DNA from: Lactifluus volemus
Lineage: Eukaryota > Basidiomycota > Agaricomycetes > Russulales > Russulaceae
NCBI GenBank assembly: GCA_022376515.1
Contig: WTXI01000010.1
Location: 496,001-560,000, forward strand
Length of the DNA: 64,000 bases
Reading direction: 5' to 3'
Shown: positions 22,041-32,968 of the stretch, piece by piece
How the letters are laid out: each line of letters starts with the position of its first letter
Numbering within the stretch: the first letter of the stretch is position 1
The notes under the pieces: generated by a model
Told to the model about the DNA's origin: nothing
The model's database searches: none
The model's input: the letters and a program-made list of their open reading frames with translations, nothing else
Translations under genes and position numbers: made by a program

Positions 22041-22629
22041 AGTGTTGGCCCAGAAGAGTGTATGTTCTGTCGTAGGTTTCAGATGTACACGAGTCTTGAA
22101 GCTTCCAGGGTAGCGGCGTACCTTGCTAAGCACTATGTTGCGTGTGAAGGGGCCGGGGTCTACTCCTATGGAAGTATGAGTGTTTTTTTTTCGTCCTACA
22201 ATCGACACGATGTCGTTAGACCAGCACCCATAAATTGTACTTGCTATTACATGGCTGAGGTGCCATGACACATGAGACGGAAGGAAGCAGAAAGGTATTT
22301 TCCGTGGGAAAAGCCGATCCAAATTACTTCTTGTGATTTTTGATTTGTTAATATTACAGTATGTTTCGCGTCCGAGTCTTCAACTGTCTGCCGTCAATTT
22401 AAACCTCCCCACTACTTCGCTCACACTCCTAGAGTCATGATGAGGACTTGTTCTTATCCTCAAAATTTATGCTAAACCTTGCAACCCCATCCGAATAACG
22501 GGATAGCTCTTGAACCGGCCCGACCCCTGCATGAGACGTGCTGATGGGCGCTACCTGATTATCAGGTTACCGCCGTTAATCGATGACTCGAAACATCCAC
22601 GCAGCCTCTCGCGCTGACTCTCATCCATC

Positions 22630-23710
22630 ATGTCTACTTCTACGACCTCCCAGGAGTCTCCAGAAACGCTTGTGAAGGCTCCCTTTGATCACGAACGAGC
22701 GGACCTCATCCTGCGGACTAGCGACCACGTGGACTTCCGCGTCTTCAAGATCATTCTTTCCCTGGCTTCTCCGTTTTTCGCTGGCATGTTCGAATTTCCC
22801 CAGCCGACATCCGAGTCTGAAAAAAAAAATGGTGGACTTCAAGTCGTCGTTGTCTCTGAGAACTCGAAAGTTCTCGACCTTTGTCTGCGCCATCTTTATC
22901 CCGTTCCCTCCCCTGCGACAGCAGGGTTATGGGATACACACATGCTTGCAGAATTCGCTCGCAAATACGAAGTGGACGCACTGAAATCCGTGGTTGCGCG
23001 TTATCTCGCGGACTTGATCAGGGATGACCCCGTTGGAGTTTATGCCATTGCCGTTACATATGGATTCGAGAGTATTGCGGCAAATGCTGCCCGATTGTCC
23101 CTAAAGCTTCCGATGACTCGCCTCCAGTCCCCACAACTGCGATTCATCACTGCGGAAACATACGGGGAACTCATACAATATCATACCACGTGTGGGGATG
23201 CTGCCAGTGCTGTTGCATCCAAACGCGAGTGGTTTCCAGCTGCACCATTGGACAGTGGCAGTCCCAGGAGTCGATTCATTTGGTATTCAAATAACCCATC
23301 AAACCTAGGCTGCCCGTCTTGCGCCACCCCAGATCCTGTTGGCGGGACATCGGTTCAAATGATGTCTTGCTCCAGGGGTATAAAAACAAAAAGATTCGCC
23401 CCTTGGTGTTTATGGAACTACTTACACCGTTCCGCTTCCGTTCTTGCGCGTCATCCAATTGCTGAAGTAGTCACTACGCAAGATTTCATATTCGAACTCT
23501 TTGATTGCTCCAATTGTTCAACTGAAACGCGAGAAGATATGCTTGGATTTAGCCGGATATTTGCGATGGAAATCGAAAAGGCTGTCGAGCAAGTGAGTGT
23601 ATCAATTTGGCTGCAGTCTCATGTTGGCTCTGGTCCGTAACCATGCTCACAACTTGCAGGTTCCCCTACCCCAAATTATCCAGCCGAAGTGTCTGAACAA
23701 ACGCCTTTAG
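22630..23710 (+). CDS. BTB/POZ protein F, array copy 6
   Basis: Exons 22630-23592 and 23660-23710 give 337 aa. Start MSTSTTSQESPETLVKAPFD. BTB core FRVFKIILSLASPFFAGMFE with an eight-A tract at 22820-22828 coding EKKN. BACK-like LLxEFARKYEVDALKSVVAR and GVYAIAVTYGFESIAA. CxxC pairs are GCPSCATPD and DCSNCSTETREDML; aromatic box FAPWCLWNYLHRSAS. The last exon (VPLPQIIQPKCLNKRL) is basic. A diverged promoter-like block precedes it. Confidence 0.83.
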
Positions 23711-23891
23711 CAAGTACGGTGCGAATGACTCATCGGTACGGTATCCTCCGTCGTAGCCCTTTGGAGATACACCAACGTACATTATCCCTCCTAGGCTTCT
23801 AATCCAGGGCATGTGTGCGGAGAGCCGTGAGGCACAGCGGTGCCAATAGGAGTGTATTAGCCTGTTACTGAGGTGCTGGTAATATAAGGAA

Positions 23892-24700
23892 TTAAGGCCG
23901 AGAAAACGGCGAACATCCATGGGTTAGGAGGAACGAGACGGTGACATCAGAGCAGCATGATTGCAGCGCTGTCCACCGCTGTATCGATATTAGCATGATC
24001 AGAAGGGCACATGAATCCAACCGGCCTACCGTTATCCTGGTAGTTGATGTCTGCACCTTCTGAGGCCAACAAGCGTACACTTTCCTCCCATGGCCAGACT
24101 CGGAGCCGAAGCCAGGCTCACAAGACCAAGGCCGTCTTCGTCACGGATACTGATATTGATAAACGCGTGCGTCTGGGGATTCGAGAAGAGGAATGGCAAC
24201 AAGGAGAGGTTGCCAAAGAGACACGCGCGGCTGAGGGTGTGGGAGACAAGTTCCGCCTTCTCGGCCGGGTGAAGACCCGAATGAGGGGTGTGAGGGTGGA
24301 TGGACTGGGGTGGTGTCGATTGGTTTCTGGGGGATGTCATTCATTGGGACTCCCCTCACAAAGCGAAAACGAATAACTCGGAAAAAGCAAATTATCGTTT
24401 ATGGTGACCAGGTAAGCAGCGTTGCACCCAATGAAAGAGATGCCGTACCGTAGTCTGTTAACTTTGCGACTGCTGCTTGGCTGGAAAGGAAACATCCCCG
24501 AGATTCGTTCACCAAGGGAGTGCCAGAAGTGGCGCGGCACGTTCAGGGGACGCGAAGGGAAACGCATCAGAGGGGGGGGACTCGCAGGAGGGCTCGGAGG
24601 GGAGCCTTGAGGATCTGTTGAAAGAAGAGTTGAAGGCATGTTGGAACCAGCCGGGTGTGTGGGGATGTCAGACTCGGAGAGACAAGTCCGAGTCAACTGT
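23892..24700 (-). pseudogene. Decayed ankyrin-repeat gene
   Basis: Minus-strand pieces of an ankyrin-type protein in shifted frames. In order: a Pro/Ser-rich start with LNVPRHFWHSLGERISGMFP (24.6-24.5 kb), then SRACLFGNLSLLPFLFSNPQ with ISIRDEDGLGLVS (24.25-24.15 kb). RLLASEGADINYQDNG follows in another frame (24.08-24.03 kb), then WTALQSCCS and LLTHGCSPFS (23.98-23.9 kb). GADINYQDN and LLTHGCSPF are ankyrin-repeat signatures. At least two frame changes are needed and the gene has no sensible end. It lies inside the BTB array and runs opposite to it. The first exon boundary is uncertain. Confidence 0.6.
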
Positions 24701-25191
24701 CGGGCTTGTTATCGGGCGCTCTGAATGCATCGTCCTTGTCATTGTTGTCGCATCTTCACTCGTGTTGAAATCAAGGCTGAAACGAGCTCCAAGGACTCGG
24801 ATGCTCCCCATTTGGGGTGGACGCCCAGATTTGTTGTACGATCCCACTTTGTGCTTGTCACTGACTTACACTCCTTTTAGACAGTATTACTTAGAGGTGC
24901 CCCCTCGAGTTTCACGAGGCCGCAGCCTCACTTTCGGATCGAGCACACCCACTTGGGCGCAGCAGCCGAGATGCTCGACTTATCCTTATCTCGCTCGTTC
25001 TCATTCGTTTACACTCTACTAGTATAACATTGGACTAGATCGTAACAAGAAGCAGATTCATACACAAGGTGTCATATCTATGGGATGTGAGTTTGTGGAA
25101 GCGAAAAAATGCAGCAAGCAAGGTTCCCGACGACAACATTGTATCAAAAAGAAGTCTAAGTCTGAAACTGACCATAACACCATCTCACAAA
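24701..25191. other. Intergenic, no gene seen
   Basis: About 490 bp between the ankyrin relic and the 3' end of the PAQR gene. Plus-strand open frames at 24477-25022 and 25080-25361 have no recognisable motifs and look accidental. It probably includes the old ankyrin promoter and the PAQR 3' end. Confidence 0.4.
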
Positions 25192-26574
25192 TCATGCAGA
25201 ACACATGCCCTCCAAACTATGGCGGTAATCAAAAGCCACTAGTATACAAGCATACTGGGAAAGAGCGGCAAGCACAACAAATATGTGAAGGATTTGGTGA
25301 GATGAGAAGAAAATGTCAAATCTGCCAGGGGAGAGTCTTTCTGGAACCCTATTTGCACTAGTACAGATTGAAGTGAGTGAGCCACCTGTAATGAAACCGT
25401 TTAGTAGAATTGGCTTACTATATAACACCCCCTGAGATATTCAGTGCAGAAGCAGTCAAGAGCCAGGAGAAACCCATATCTCGAGTGACAATGTGGACTC
25501 CATGAGACAGCATTAAGTGAGAGACGGGCATAGCACCAAACAGACCCAATGCAGTGAAAACTGTAGTTCTTGCACGCCTGTAGGCTGGCTTTTTGTATTC
25601 AGGGTTCAAAACAGTGTATGCTGAAGCTACGGGAGAGTTATAACGCTGAGTGTGATTGAGACTCGGTCACATACCAAGGGCAGAAAAAGTAAGAAGCAGA
25701 GAGTAACCAATGATGTAGTGTGATTCGCAGTAGAATCCATAGTAAAAAGTAGGATACCAGGCGCCCAATATGTGGACTAGGTAGAAAAATCATTACGACG
25801 TATCAAGGAGTATGGCAGTGAAAGGCTTGCCTATAATCCCGGAATAATCAAATGCATTACATCTAGCAGCTACCTTGGAGAGCGGATGTTGTGTAACTTA
25901 GCCATGGCACAATGAAGGGAAAGATGCTTACTTGCTTTGAATGTGATTGGGACGTGTGGAAGATTGCACTGCAAGACAAACAGAATATTACTGACAAGAG
26001 AAAGCCTGAAAACATGAAACGATCGGCCCAGGACAAGTCGTAACGAGCGTGATTATCGACGGTGCATAGCAAAAGAACAAAGAAAATAGCTGCGTGAAGG
26101 TGGGTATGAATGTTGACTAGTTCGACACATCAATGCGCTGTGCGAGTGGCATTGGACTGCCGTCTGCCGTACCAGTTTCATTATGCAGGTCTAAGAAAAA
26201 AAAAACCTTCAGCAACAGAGAAACAACTGACGGTCTTGCACGCACATCCAAAGACTGATTCGAAACACTTCGACCAACTATTCAGCTCCCTGAATGCAGG
26301 AAGATTAACATAGCTGTCGCTTGACGAGAGAGTAGGCTGCTCACCCTCTATATCCCGTTAAAATATATTCATTGTGTTTCGCCCATTCTGGTAACTCCGC
26401 AAACGAGATCGTACGGTATTTGCGAACGGATGGCTTAGGCAATAAAGGAGAATCTGGCATAAGTTCAGCACGCATGGACTGAGCACTGGCAGCGCGTTGC
26501 TGAAGGGTGGAGGGAAACATGCCAGTGGTAGGGGTATGCAATTGTGAGAGAAAGTGTACTGTAGGTCCCATCAT
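25192..26574 (-). CDS. PAQR/Izh-type seven-helix membrane protein (adiponectin-receptor/hemolysin-III family)
   Basis: Integral membrane protein of the PAQR family, linked in fungi to sterol, ceramide and zinc homeostasis. Eight exons join to 329 aa: 26574-26345, 26289-26246, 26190-26173, 26116-25932, 25873-25831, 25776-25675, 25620-25419, 25357-25192. Family motifs: LPEWAKHNEYILTGYR, YLHNETVNIHTHLH, CSAIFHTSQSHS, AFDYSGIIV, RVPERLSPGRFDIF and SSHQILHIFVVLAAL. The His in IFHT and the two in HQILH are the zinc-site residues known in adiponectin receptors. The intron 25830-25777 starts GC instead of GT; the frame and the SGIIV-HILG junction require it. One exon is only 18 nt. Two ATGs (26574, 26571) are adjacent. 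It is intact although relics lie on both sides. Confidence 0.85.
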
Positions 26575-27286
26575 GTCCCATCGATTTATATGGCACAAAT
26601 TAGGCTGTCGTGAGAGCCGGGCTCAGTTTTCATTTGATGATGCCCGTGTCCGGTCCCCTCGACTATGCCTGCTTCCCGCCATGTCGCATTGTCTTTGTTC
26701 TCTGCCTGAGGCCTGAGAATACCGCCTCCCTACCTTTTGGCTCTCCTATTTGTGAGATGTGGTACAAGAATAAGTGGTGGGTACAGATAGCTGTGTCGTG
26801 CTATGTGCGAGCCGAGCTCAGTCATTAACAGAACCCCTCATCGGCCTCATCGGTCATCACCTGGCCCATCAGACACGAGGGGGTCGACTCGACCCGACTC
26901 GACCCGTCGACCCCTCGCGGTCAGGCGTTTTTTGCGAGTATTTCATTTCATGAATACTGGAAGCAATGTGGGAAGGACCTCCCTATTTTGGAAGGTCAGG
27001 CATTGCGTGTAAGCTCTTTTCCACACCACTCACATTCTCACCGCCGCGTGCGTGAGTTCAAAGTACCGGTTTTTTACAGCTTACTTCAAAAGTATACCGT
27101 TGCTGTGAGTTTGCTACCTCATTATCTTCGTGCACGATGTTGACTCGCGACATGTAGTCCTATACACAACACCCATGTCCACCACTGCATAGCACCTGGC
27201 AGGATAGACTGAATGTCGTGAACTTTCTCCGTAGAGTAAACCGGGCTCAAGGACAGAGTGAGGATTTTTATTGGCAAGCGCGTGGA
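26575..27286. other. Intergenic region with a GC-rich inverted repeat
   Basis: No gene supported in about 710 bp. The PAQR promoter is at its left end. A GAGGGGGTCGAC / GTCGACCCCTC inverted repeat with an internal CGACCCGACTCGACCC stretch lies at 26877-26916. Confidence 0.5.
26877..26916. repeat. Inverted repeat with 17-nt loop
   Basis: Arms GAGGGGGTCGAC and GTCGACCCCTC pair over about 11 bp, and the loop repeats the arm word TCGACCC. It could fold as a stable hairpin; function unknown. Confidence 0.55.
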
Positions 27287-28097
27287 CTACTTCAATGGTG
27301 GGCGATCAACGGTCAACGAGGCTCCGATGTTGGTCACGTTGACCCACTTTGGTAACTCTTTCCCCTTGGTTTGACGTTTCCAACCTTTTTTGCGAGCTTC
27401 ACCACTTCCTCGACTGACCAGGTCAACCATCGCTCCTCCTCTTTTTCGCCCAGTTGATATGTGTCCGTCATTTCACCAAGTTTCTGTCCTATCGATATCA
27501 CACGCAACTTCTCCACGTTCGTGAGAGCAGACCAATGCCTCCGTAGATGCTCTAGCGCAGCGAGATATGTTTCATAAGCCTTCTTCGGCTGGTTGTCTTC
27601 TTCGAGAACTGCGAAGAGCATGATCGCTATTCTTGAAAGTTTCAAGGTGATGGGGAAACCCGATCAGGGGGCATCGATAGAGCTATTTCAAGAGCTCTGC
27701 ATCCCTCGAATAAGTCGCGAAGGAGATGTTACACCGCGAAACACGCACGGTGCTGTTAGCTTACGACTGAGAGTAAGGTTCCCTTGTTGCTTTACGCCTG
27801 TCCATAAATCCGGGCAATGTCCCTGAGGCCAGATAGCGAAAGAAGAATAAAATTCATATCTTCCGGAGTAATTCAGGATATCACAGTAAAGCTGAGGAGA
27901 GAGACATTGTTGAGACAAAGCAGACCTATTAGACCAAGAAAGTTGGTTCCAACGCGATTGAATGTTGTAGGCAACGCTACTCGGGATGAAAATATTGTCC
28001 TTCGGGGGTGTCCAAGGTATCCTGAAGTAAGTAAATTTCCATGCTGAGAACTGAGACGTGGAGGACCAGCGGCGGAGGAGCTATTTCGAAAGGCCAT
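27287..28097 (-). pseudogene. Decayed TPR protein (Mgr3-like, mitochondrial)
   Basis: Minus-strand pieces of a mitochondrial TPR protein. A presequence and hydrophobic segment start at the ATG at 28097 (MAFRNSSSAAG, then FNRVGTNFLGLIGLLCL). LYCDILNYSGRYEFYSSF and WTGVKQQGNLTLSRK follow in another frame. Next come RALEIALSMPPDRVSP and, after a frame change, LKLSRIAIMLFAVLEEDNQP, AYETYLAALEHLR and DTYQLGEKEEERWLTWSVEE. A last change at about 27345 leads to LPKWVNVTNIGASL and an early stop. The LEEDNQPKKAYETYLAALEH stretch is the TPR part. At least three frame changes and loss of the C-terminal repeats argue for a relic. An alternative is a live gene damaged by base-calling errors. Confidence 0.55.
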
Positions 28098-28152
28098 GCG
28101 GGTCGAGCCGGCCGGCCACCAAATTCAACGGTAGTTGGACGTCTCATCTCTC

Positions 28153-29178
28153 ATGTCTGCGTCCGAGTCGTCAAAGTCTCAAAATGACCAAAGCACGATG
28201 TCAGGTGCTCCTTTTGACGACCCAAGGGCAGACTTTATTCTGAAATCGTGCGATGGTGTGGATTTCCGCGTCTTCAAGATCGTTCTTTCCCTGGCATCTC
28301 CCGTTTTCGCCGACATGTTCAGTATCCCAACACCCTCCCCCGAGTGTCCTGAATCCCAAACCGTTCACGATAAACTTCCCTTCGTTGAACTTTCCGAAAG
28401 CTCCAAGGTTCTCGATTTGGCCCTGCGCCACTGCTATCCGATTCGGTCCCCCGAGCTGGTCGAGTCAAAGGACGCTCTTGCCCTCCTCGAATTTGGACGT
28501 AAATATCAAGTGGAGGCGTTCATCCCCCCGTTGACATGCTATCTCAAGATTCTCACCGAGCGCGATCCGGTTAGCGCTTATTGCCTCGCCGTCAATTATC
28601 ACTACGACGAAATCGTAGAAGCAGCTGCCCGGTCCTGTTTGAAGCTTCCGATCACCAAACTCAAATGTGACGTCCTGCACTGTATCACGGGAGAGGACTA
28701 CCAGGCGCTCGTTGAGTATCATAGCTCATGTGGCGCCGCTGCTAGCGCCGTCACGCTGGGGAGGAATTGGTTTCCGACCCAGCGGAGCTATGCGCCTTGC
28801 CCGGCATGCATCAAGGAGGATACATTGCACGACCCCACACTACTAAGGCTACCAAATGTATCTCCTCCAAAGTCTGCTCCACGATGTCTGTGGAGCTACT
28901 TACATCGTTCTGCCCTTCTTCTTGCGCATCACCCCAGCGTGGAAGCAATCACCAAACCGACGTTTGTTTTCCAAAATATGAACTGCCGTCACTGCTCGCA
29001 CGACAGACGAGCAGACTTGCTCGATTTTAGTCAACTTTTGGGGACGGAAGTCCAGAAGGCCATTGAAAAGGTGATCGGGTGTTCAGCAAAGTCTCGCTTG
29101 CACTAATTTATTAATAATAAACTTTCCCTTTTCGTTGTTTGCTAGGTTCCCCTGATCAGAACGGGAGGTAGTAACTGA
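28153..29178 (+). CDS. BTB/POZ protein G, array copy 7
   Basis: Exons 28153-29070 and 29146-29178 give 316 aa. ATG at 28153 is the first in frame. BTB core FRVFKIVLSLASPVFADMFS; the BACK-like part (LLEFGRKYQVEAFIPPL, DPVSAYCLAVNYHY) is the most diverged of the array. The CxxC pairs survive as PCPACIKED and NCRHCSHDRRADLL; the aromatic box is reduced (APRCLWSYLHRSAL). Tail VPLIRTGGSN. Its 5' end lies 56 bp from the divergent TPR relic. Confidence 0.82.
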
Positions 29179-29498
29179 CCACTCCCCTCAGAGCCACGCT
29201 ATCTCCTCGTCTTCCCAGTGATACTTACGTCGCCACCCGAAACATTCGTACCCGTGACGTTCCTTGGATTTCACTTGCGTCCGTACTATACTCCTCTTTC
29301 CGCTTGGCCTTGGTCATGTCTAGCTACGTTCTCATATGTATACATAAAGGTTCCCAGTTTGCGATGAAGGAGCAGCGAAACACCACTGCTTCCCCTTCAA
29401 ACAGGTCTGCGTGATATTTTCGAATGTTCGTCTTGGGGCCCGATTGATGAAAATTAATCATAACTGTGCCTAATTATATCTAATTTACTAATTTCAGG

Positions 29499-29849
29499 TT
29501 TTCCTGATGCGAAAGGTTCATCTACGCCATCCAACGGTTCCCCTGGTATAGGATCAAGATATAGCCCTGGACGTATGTGGAATTACTTCATTATGCCTTT
29601 ATTCTCGTGGCACCACCCAATTGCGGAGGCAGTCACCCTGGAGGGCTTCGTAGTGGAGTCTCTAAATTGTTTCTCGTGCCCACCTATAACACGGCAAGAC
29701 CTGCTTGAATTCAGCCAGATCTTTGGGAAAGAGATCAAGAAGGCCATCGGGAAGGTGAGCGCAATTACCTTCACGATCCGATGACGGCCCACTTCACAAG
29801 TCATGCTTATACTCCGCAGGTCCCCTTACCCGAAAGCCTTCAACTCTAG
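29499..29849 (+). pseudogene. 3' fragment of a BTB-array gene (H)
   Basis: Only the C-terminal third remains. It reads YSPGRMWNYFIMPLFSWHHP, then AEAVTLEGFVVESLNCFSCP and ITRQDLLEFSQIFGKEIKKA, followed by a donor at 29755 and a last exon 29820-29849 (VPLPESLQL). No BTB domain is found upstream to copy G. It is closest to copy E. The frame and splice sites are intact, so it may be a recent truncation. Confidence 0.7.
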
Positions 29850-30524
29850 CAATTTGACAACAAATTGAAGTGTTGGCGCAGTAGATCATAGGCTTTGTAT
29901 GGGCACTTGTGTCCTTAACTTGAACCTTTCTTACGACCAGATCCAGGGAAGAGGTGGGGTACAAGAACCTTGCTAAATATTGTGTTGCGTGTGGATGAAG
30001 TTCCGCTCCTTTGAAATCACGGGTGTTGCTTTGGTCTTACCGCCGATAGTGTCACAAATACAATATCATTCTCTCACCCTCCAGAGATTTTACCTTTCTC
30101 ATAAGAGCGAAAAGGAGATTGACCCGGACATGCCCATCTTCTACCTTGGTGATCCTTTCTTCCACGCATCACAAGTCTGCAGCAGGGCCATTACCAAGAT
30201 GTTATTTGTCTCATCGCCCTGAAGGAACGCAACAGGAGCGCAGAAACACTCCTTGAGGTATTTTCCGATACAGACAAAATATGGAATAATATTCTATGGC
30301 ACCAATTCCTGGCAACCTCATACACACACGTAAATTCACGACCTTGTTCTCACCCCTAAAATTCATGTTAAACTTTGCAGCCACTCCTTTTGATGACTCC
30401 CGAGCGCAGCCTTACCCAACCTAACGGTCCTAACGAGGTAACAGGTTCCTGAACCGGCCCGACCCCAGCTGATGGGCGCTACCTGATGATCACCCACACA
30501 GCCCCTCTCTCTCACTCATTCATC

Positions 30525-31588
30525 ATGTCTGCTGAAGGTGGTCAAAATGCGCTGCCAGATGCTCCTTTCAATGATACAAGGGCAGACTGTATCCTGCGGT
30601 CGAGCGATGGTGTGGACTTCCGCACCTTCAAGATCATTCTTTCCCTCGCCTCTCCGATTTTCGCTGACATGCTCAACAATCCCGGGCCCCAATCCGTATC
30701 CGAACAGGATTATGATGGGCTTCAAGTAGTCACCGTCTCTGAAGACTCGAAAGTTCTTAACCTCTGTTTGCGCCACCTTTACCCGCTACCATTCACTACG
30801 GTACTAGTCAAGTTACAGGATGCAAGCATACTCGCCGACTTTGCAAGCAAATATGAAGTGAAAACATTGGAGTCCATGGTTGTGCGTTATCTCACGGACG
30901 CTATCGAGGATGACCCCGTTGGCGTTTATGCCATTGCCGTTACGAGCAAACGCAAGGATATTGCGGCAAAGGCTGCCCAATCATCCCTAAAGCTTCCCTT
31001 TTCTTGCCTCCGATCTCCGCAACCGCAATGCGTCACTACGGAGATATACAAGGAACTCATCGTATATCATGCCGCATGCGGGGATGCTGCAAGTGCTGTT
31101 ACTTCCGGACGGAAGTGGTTTCCGTCTTGGGAACAAGGTAGACTCATTTGGTACGCGAGAAGTGGCCTGCCAACTTCGGGCTGCTCGCTTTGCGCCGCCC
31201 AAGATTCTGTCAGCGGACCACCGGTCGAGCACAAGGATACGAAGGGGTTAAGAAGATTCGGCCCCTGGTGTTTATGGAATTACCTACATCGTTCCGCTTC
31301 CGTTCTCGCACGTCATCCATCTGCAGAAGCAGTTATCACGCGCGACTTTGTACTGAAATTTTGTGATTGCTCTGAATGTCCGTCTGGAACGCGAGAAGAT
31401 ATGCTTGGATTTAGCCAGATCTTTGCAGCAGAAATTGAAAAGGCTGTCAGACAGGTGAGTGTCTTAGTTCAAGTTTGGTTGCAGTCTTGTGTCATGGTTG
31501 CCAATGGCTCTGTTCATTCACTCATGCTCCCACCTTGCAGGTTCAGCTACCGGCAAACTGTATAGATCGCCGATTCAGCTTTTACTAG
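30525..31588 (+). CDS. BTB/POZ protein I, array copy 8
   Basis: Exons 30525-31454 and 31541-31588 give 325 aa. An in-frame ATG at 30486 exists, but all relatives start at the CATCATGTCT context used here. BTB core FRTFKIILSLASPIFADMLN; BACK-like LADFASKYEVKTLESMVVRY and GVYAIAVTSKRKDIAAKAAQ. CxxC pairs are GCSLCAAQD and DCSECPSGTREDML. Tail VQLPANCIDRRFSFY replaces the usual VPLP. It is closest to copy J. Confidence 0.83.
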
Positions 31589-31868
31589 TATGATGATTAA
31601 GATTTTTGACTCCTTGTTCCTTTACTTCACTTTCACTGACCACCCTCAGAGTCAACTCGTAATCTCCCTAGTACAATTGAAGTAGTCGCTTCTCGTGTAC
31701 GATACATTTGTTCGGGGTGTACTATAGTCTTGTGTCAATGTGTCTCGCTTGCCTTTTTGATTCGAGCCAGCCCTGGCATATCTCACGCTGATGCACTACC
31801 CATATTGGGTACTCGGCGCTCATGCTGTTAATCGATGGTACACACATAGCCCCTGACTTTCTTTCATT

Positions 31869-32968
31869 ATGTTTGCTTCCCCAAACTTGATGCCTGAAAA
31901 TGGTCAAGATGTGATGCCAGCTGCTCCTTTCAATGATGCAAGGGCAGACTGTATTTTGCGGTCCAGCGATGGTGTGGACTTCCGCATCTTCAAGATCGTT
32001 CTTTCCCTCGCCTCCCCGGTTTTCGCTGACATGTTCAACAATCCCTGGCCCCAACCCGTATCCGAACAAGATCGTGATGGACTCCAAGTAGTTACCGTCT
32101 CTGAAGACTCGAAAGTTCTTGACCTTTGTTTGCGCCACCTTTATCCACTACCACCTCCTACGACAGTCACGTCACAGGATGCAGGCATACTCGCAGAATT
32201 TGCAAGCAAATATGAAGCGCAAATGTTGGAGTCCATGGCTGTACGTCATCTTACCGAAGCTATCGAGGGTGATCCCGTTGGCGTTTATGCCATTGCCGTC
32301 ACAAGCAAACGCAAGGATATTGCGGCAAAGGCTGCCCGATCATCCTTAAGGCTTTCCTTCTCAGATTCTTACCTGTGTCCGAGTTGCCTCCTATACCCGC
32401 AACTACAAAGCATCGCCGTGGAGCCATACAGGGAACTCATCAAATATCATGCCGCGTGCGGTGACGCTGCCAGTGCTGTAGCTTCTGGACGGGAGTGGTT
32501 TCCGTCTTGGGGTCAAGGTAGACTCATTTGGACTTTAGAATGTAGGAATACGTCAGACTTGCTCTGCAAAACTTGCGCCACCCAAGACCCTTTTAGCAGG
32601 ACACTGGTTGAGAAATCTGGCTTCACATCAAGGAGATTTGGCCCTTGGTGTTTATGGAACTACCTACATCGTTCCGCCTCTGTTCTCCTACATGATCCAA
32701 CTGCTGCAGCAGTTACTAAGCAAGATTTTGTACTGGAATTCTGTAACTGCCCCGGGTGTCCGGTGGGAGTAAGAGAAGATATGCTCGCATTTAGTCGTAT
32801 CTTTGCGACGGAAATAGAAAAAGCTGTTAAACAGGTTGGTGTATCAATTTGACTCTGATATCATGCGGGCTCTGCTCCATAATTCATACGTACACCTTGC
32901 AGATTCCGATCCCCCTACTCGAAATTGGACAGCTGGAAGACCCTGAGGATTCCGAGGCGGACATCTGA
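31869..32968 (+). CDS. BTB/POZ protein J, array copy 9
   Basis: Exons 31869-32834 and 32903-32968 give 343 aa, the longest copy. BTB core FRIFKIVLSLASPVFADMFN. A 10-12 residue insertion after SLRLSFSDSY adds an extra CPSC pair (YLCPSCLLYPQLQ) not found in relatives. Standard CxxC pairs are LCKTCATQD and NCPGCPVGVREDML. The donor is GTTGGT, weaker than in other copies, and the last exon starts IPIPLLEIGQ with an acidic end (DPEDSEADI). It closes the array. Confidence 0.82.

Noticed and set aside
24477..25022. 181-codon plus-strand frame opposite the ankyrin relic
   Set aside because: Composition is that of antisense to coding; no motif and no sensible start.
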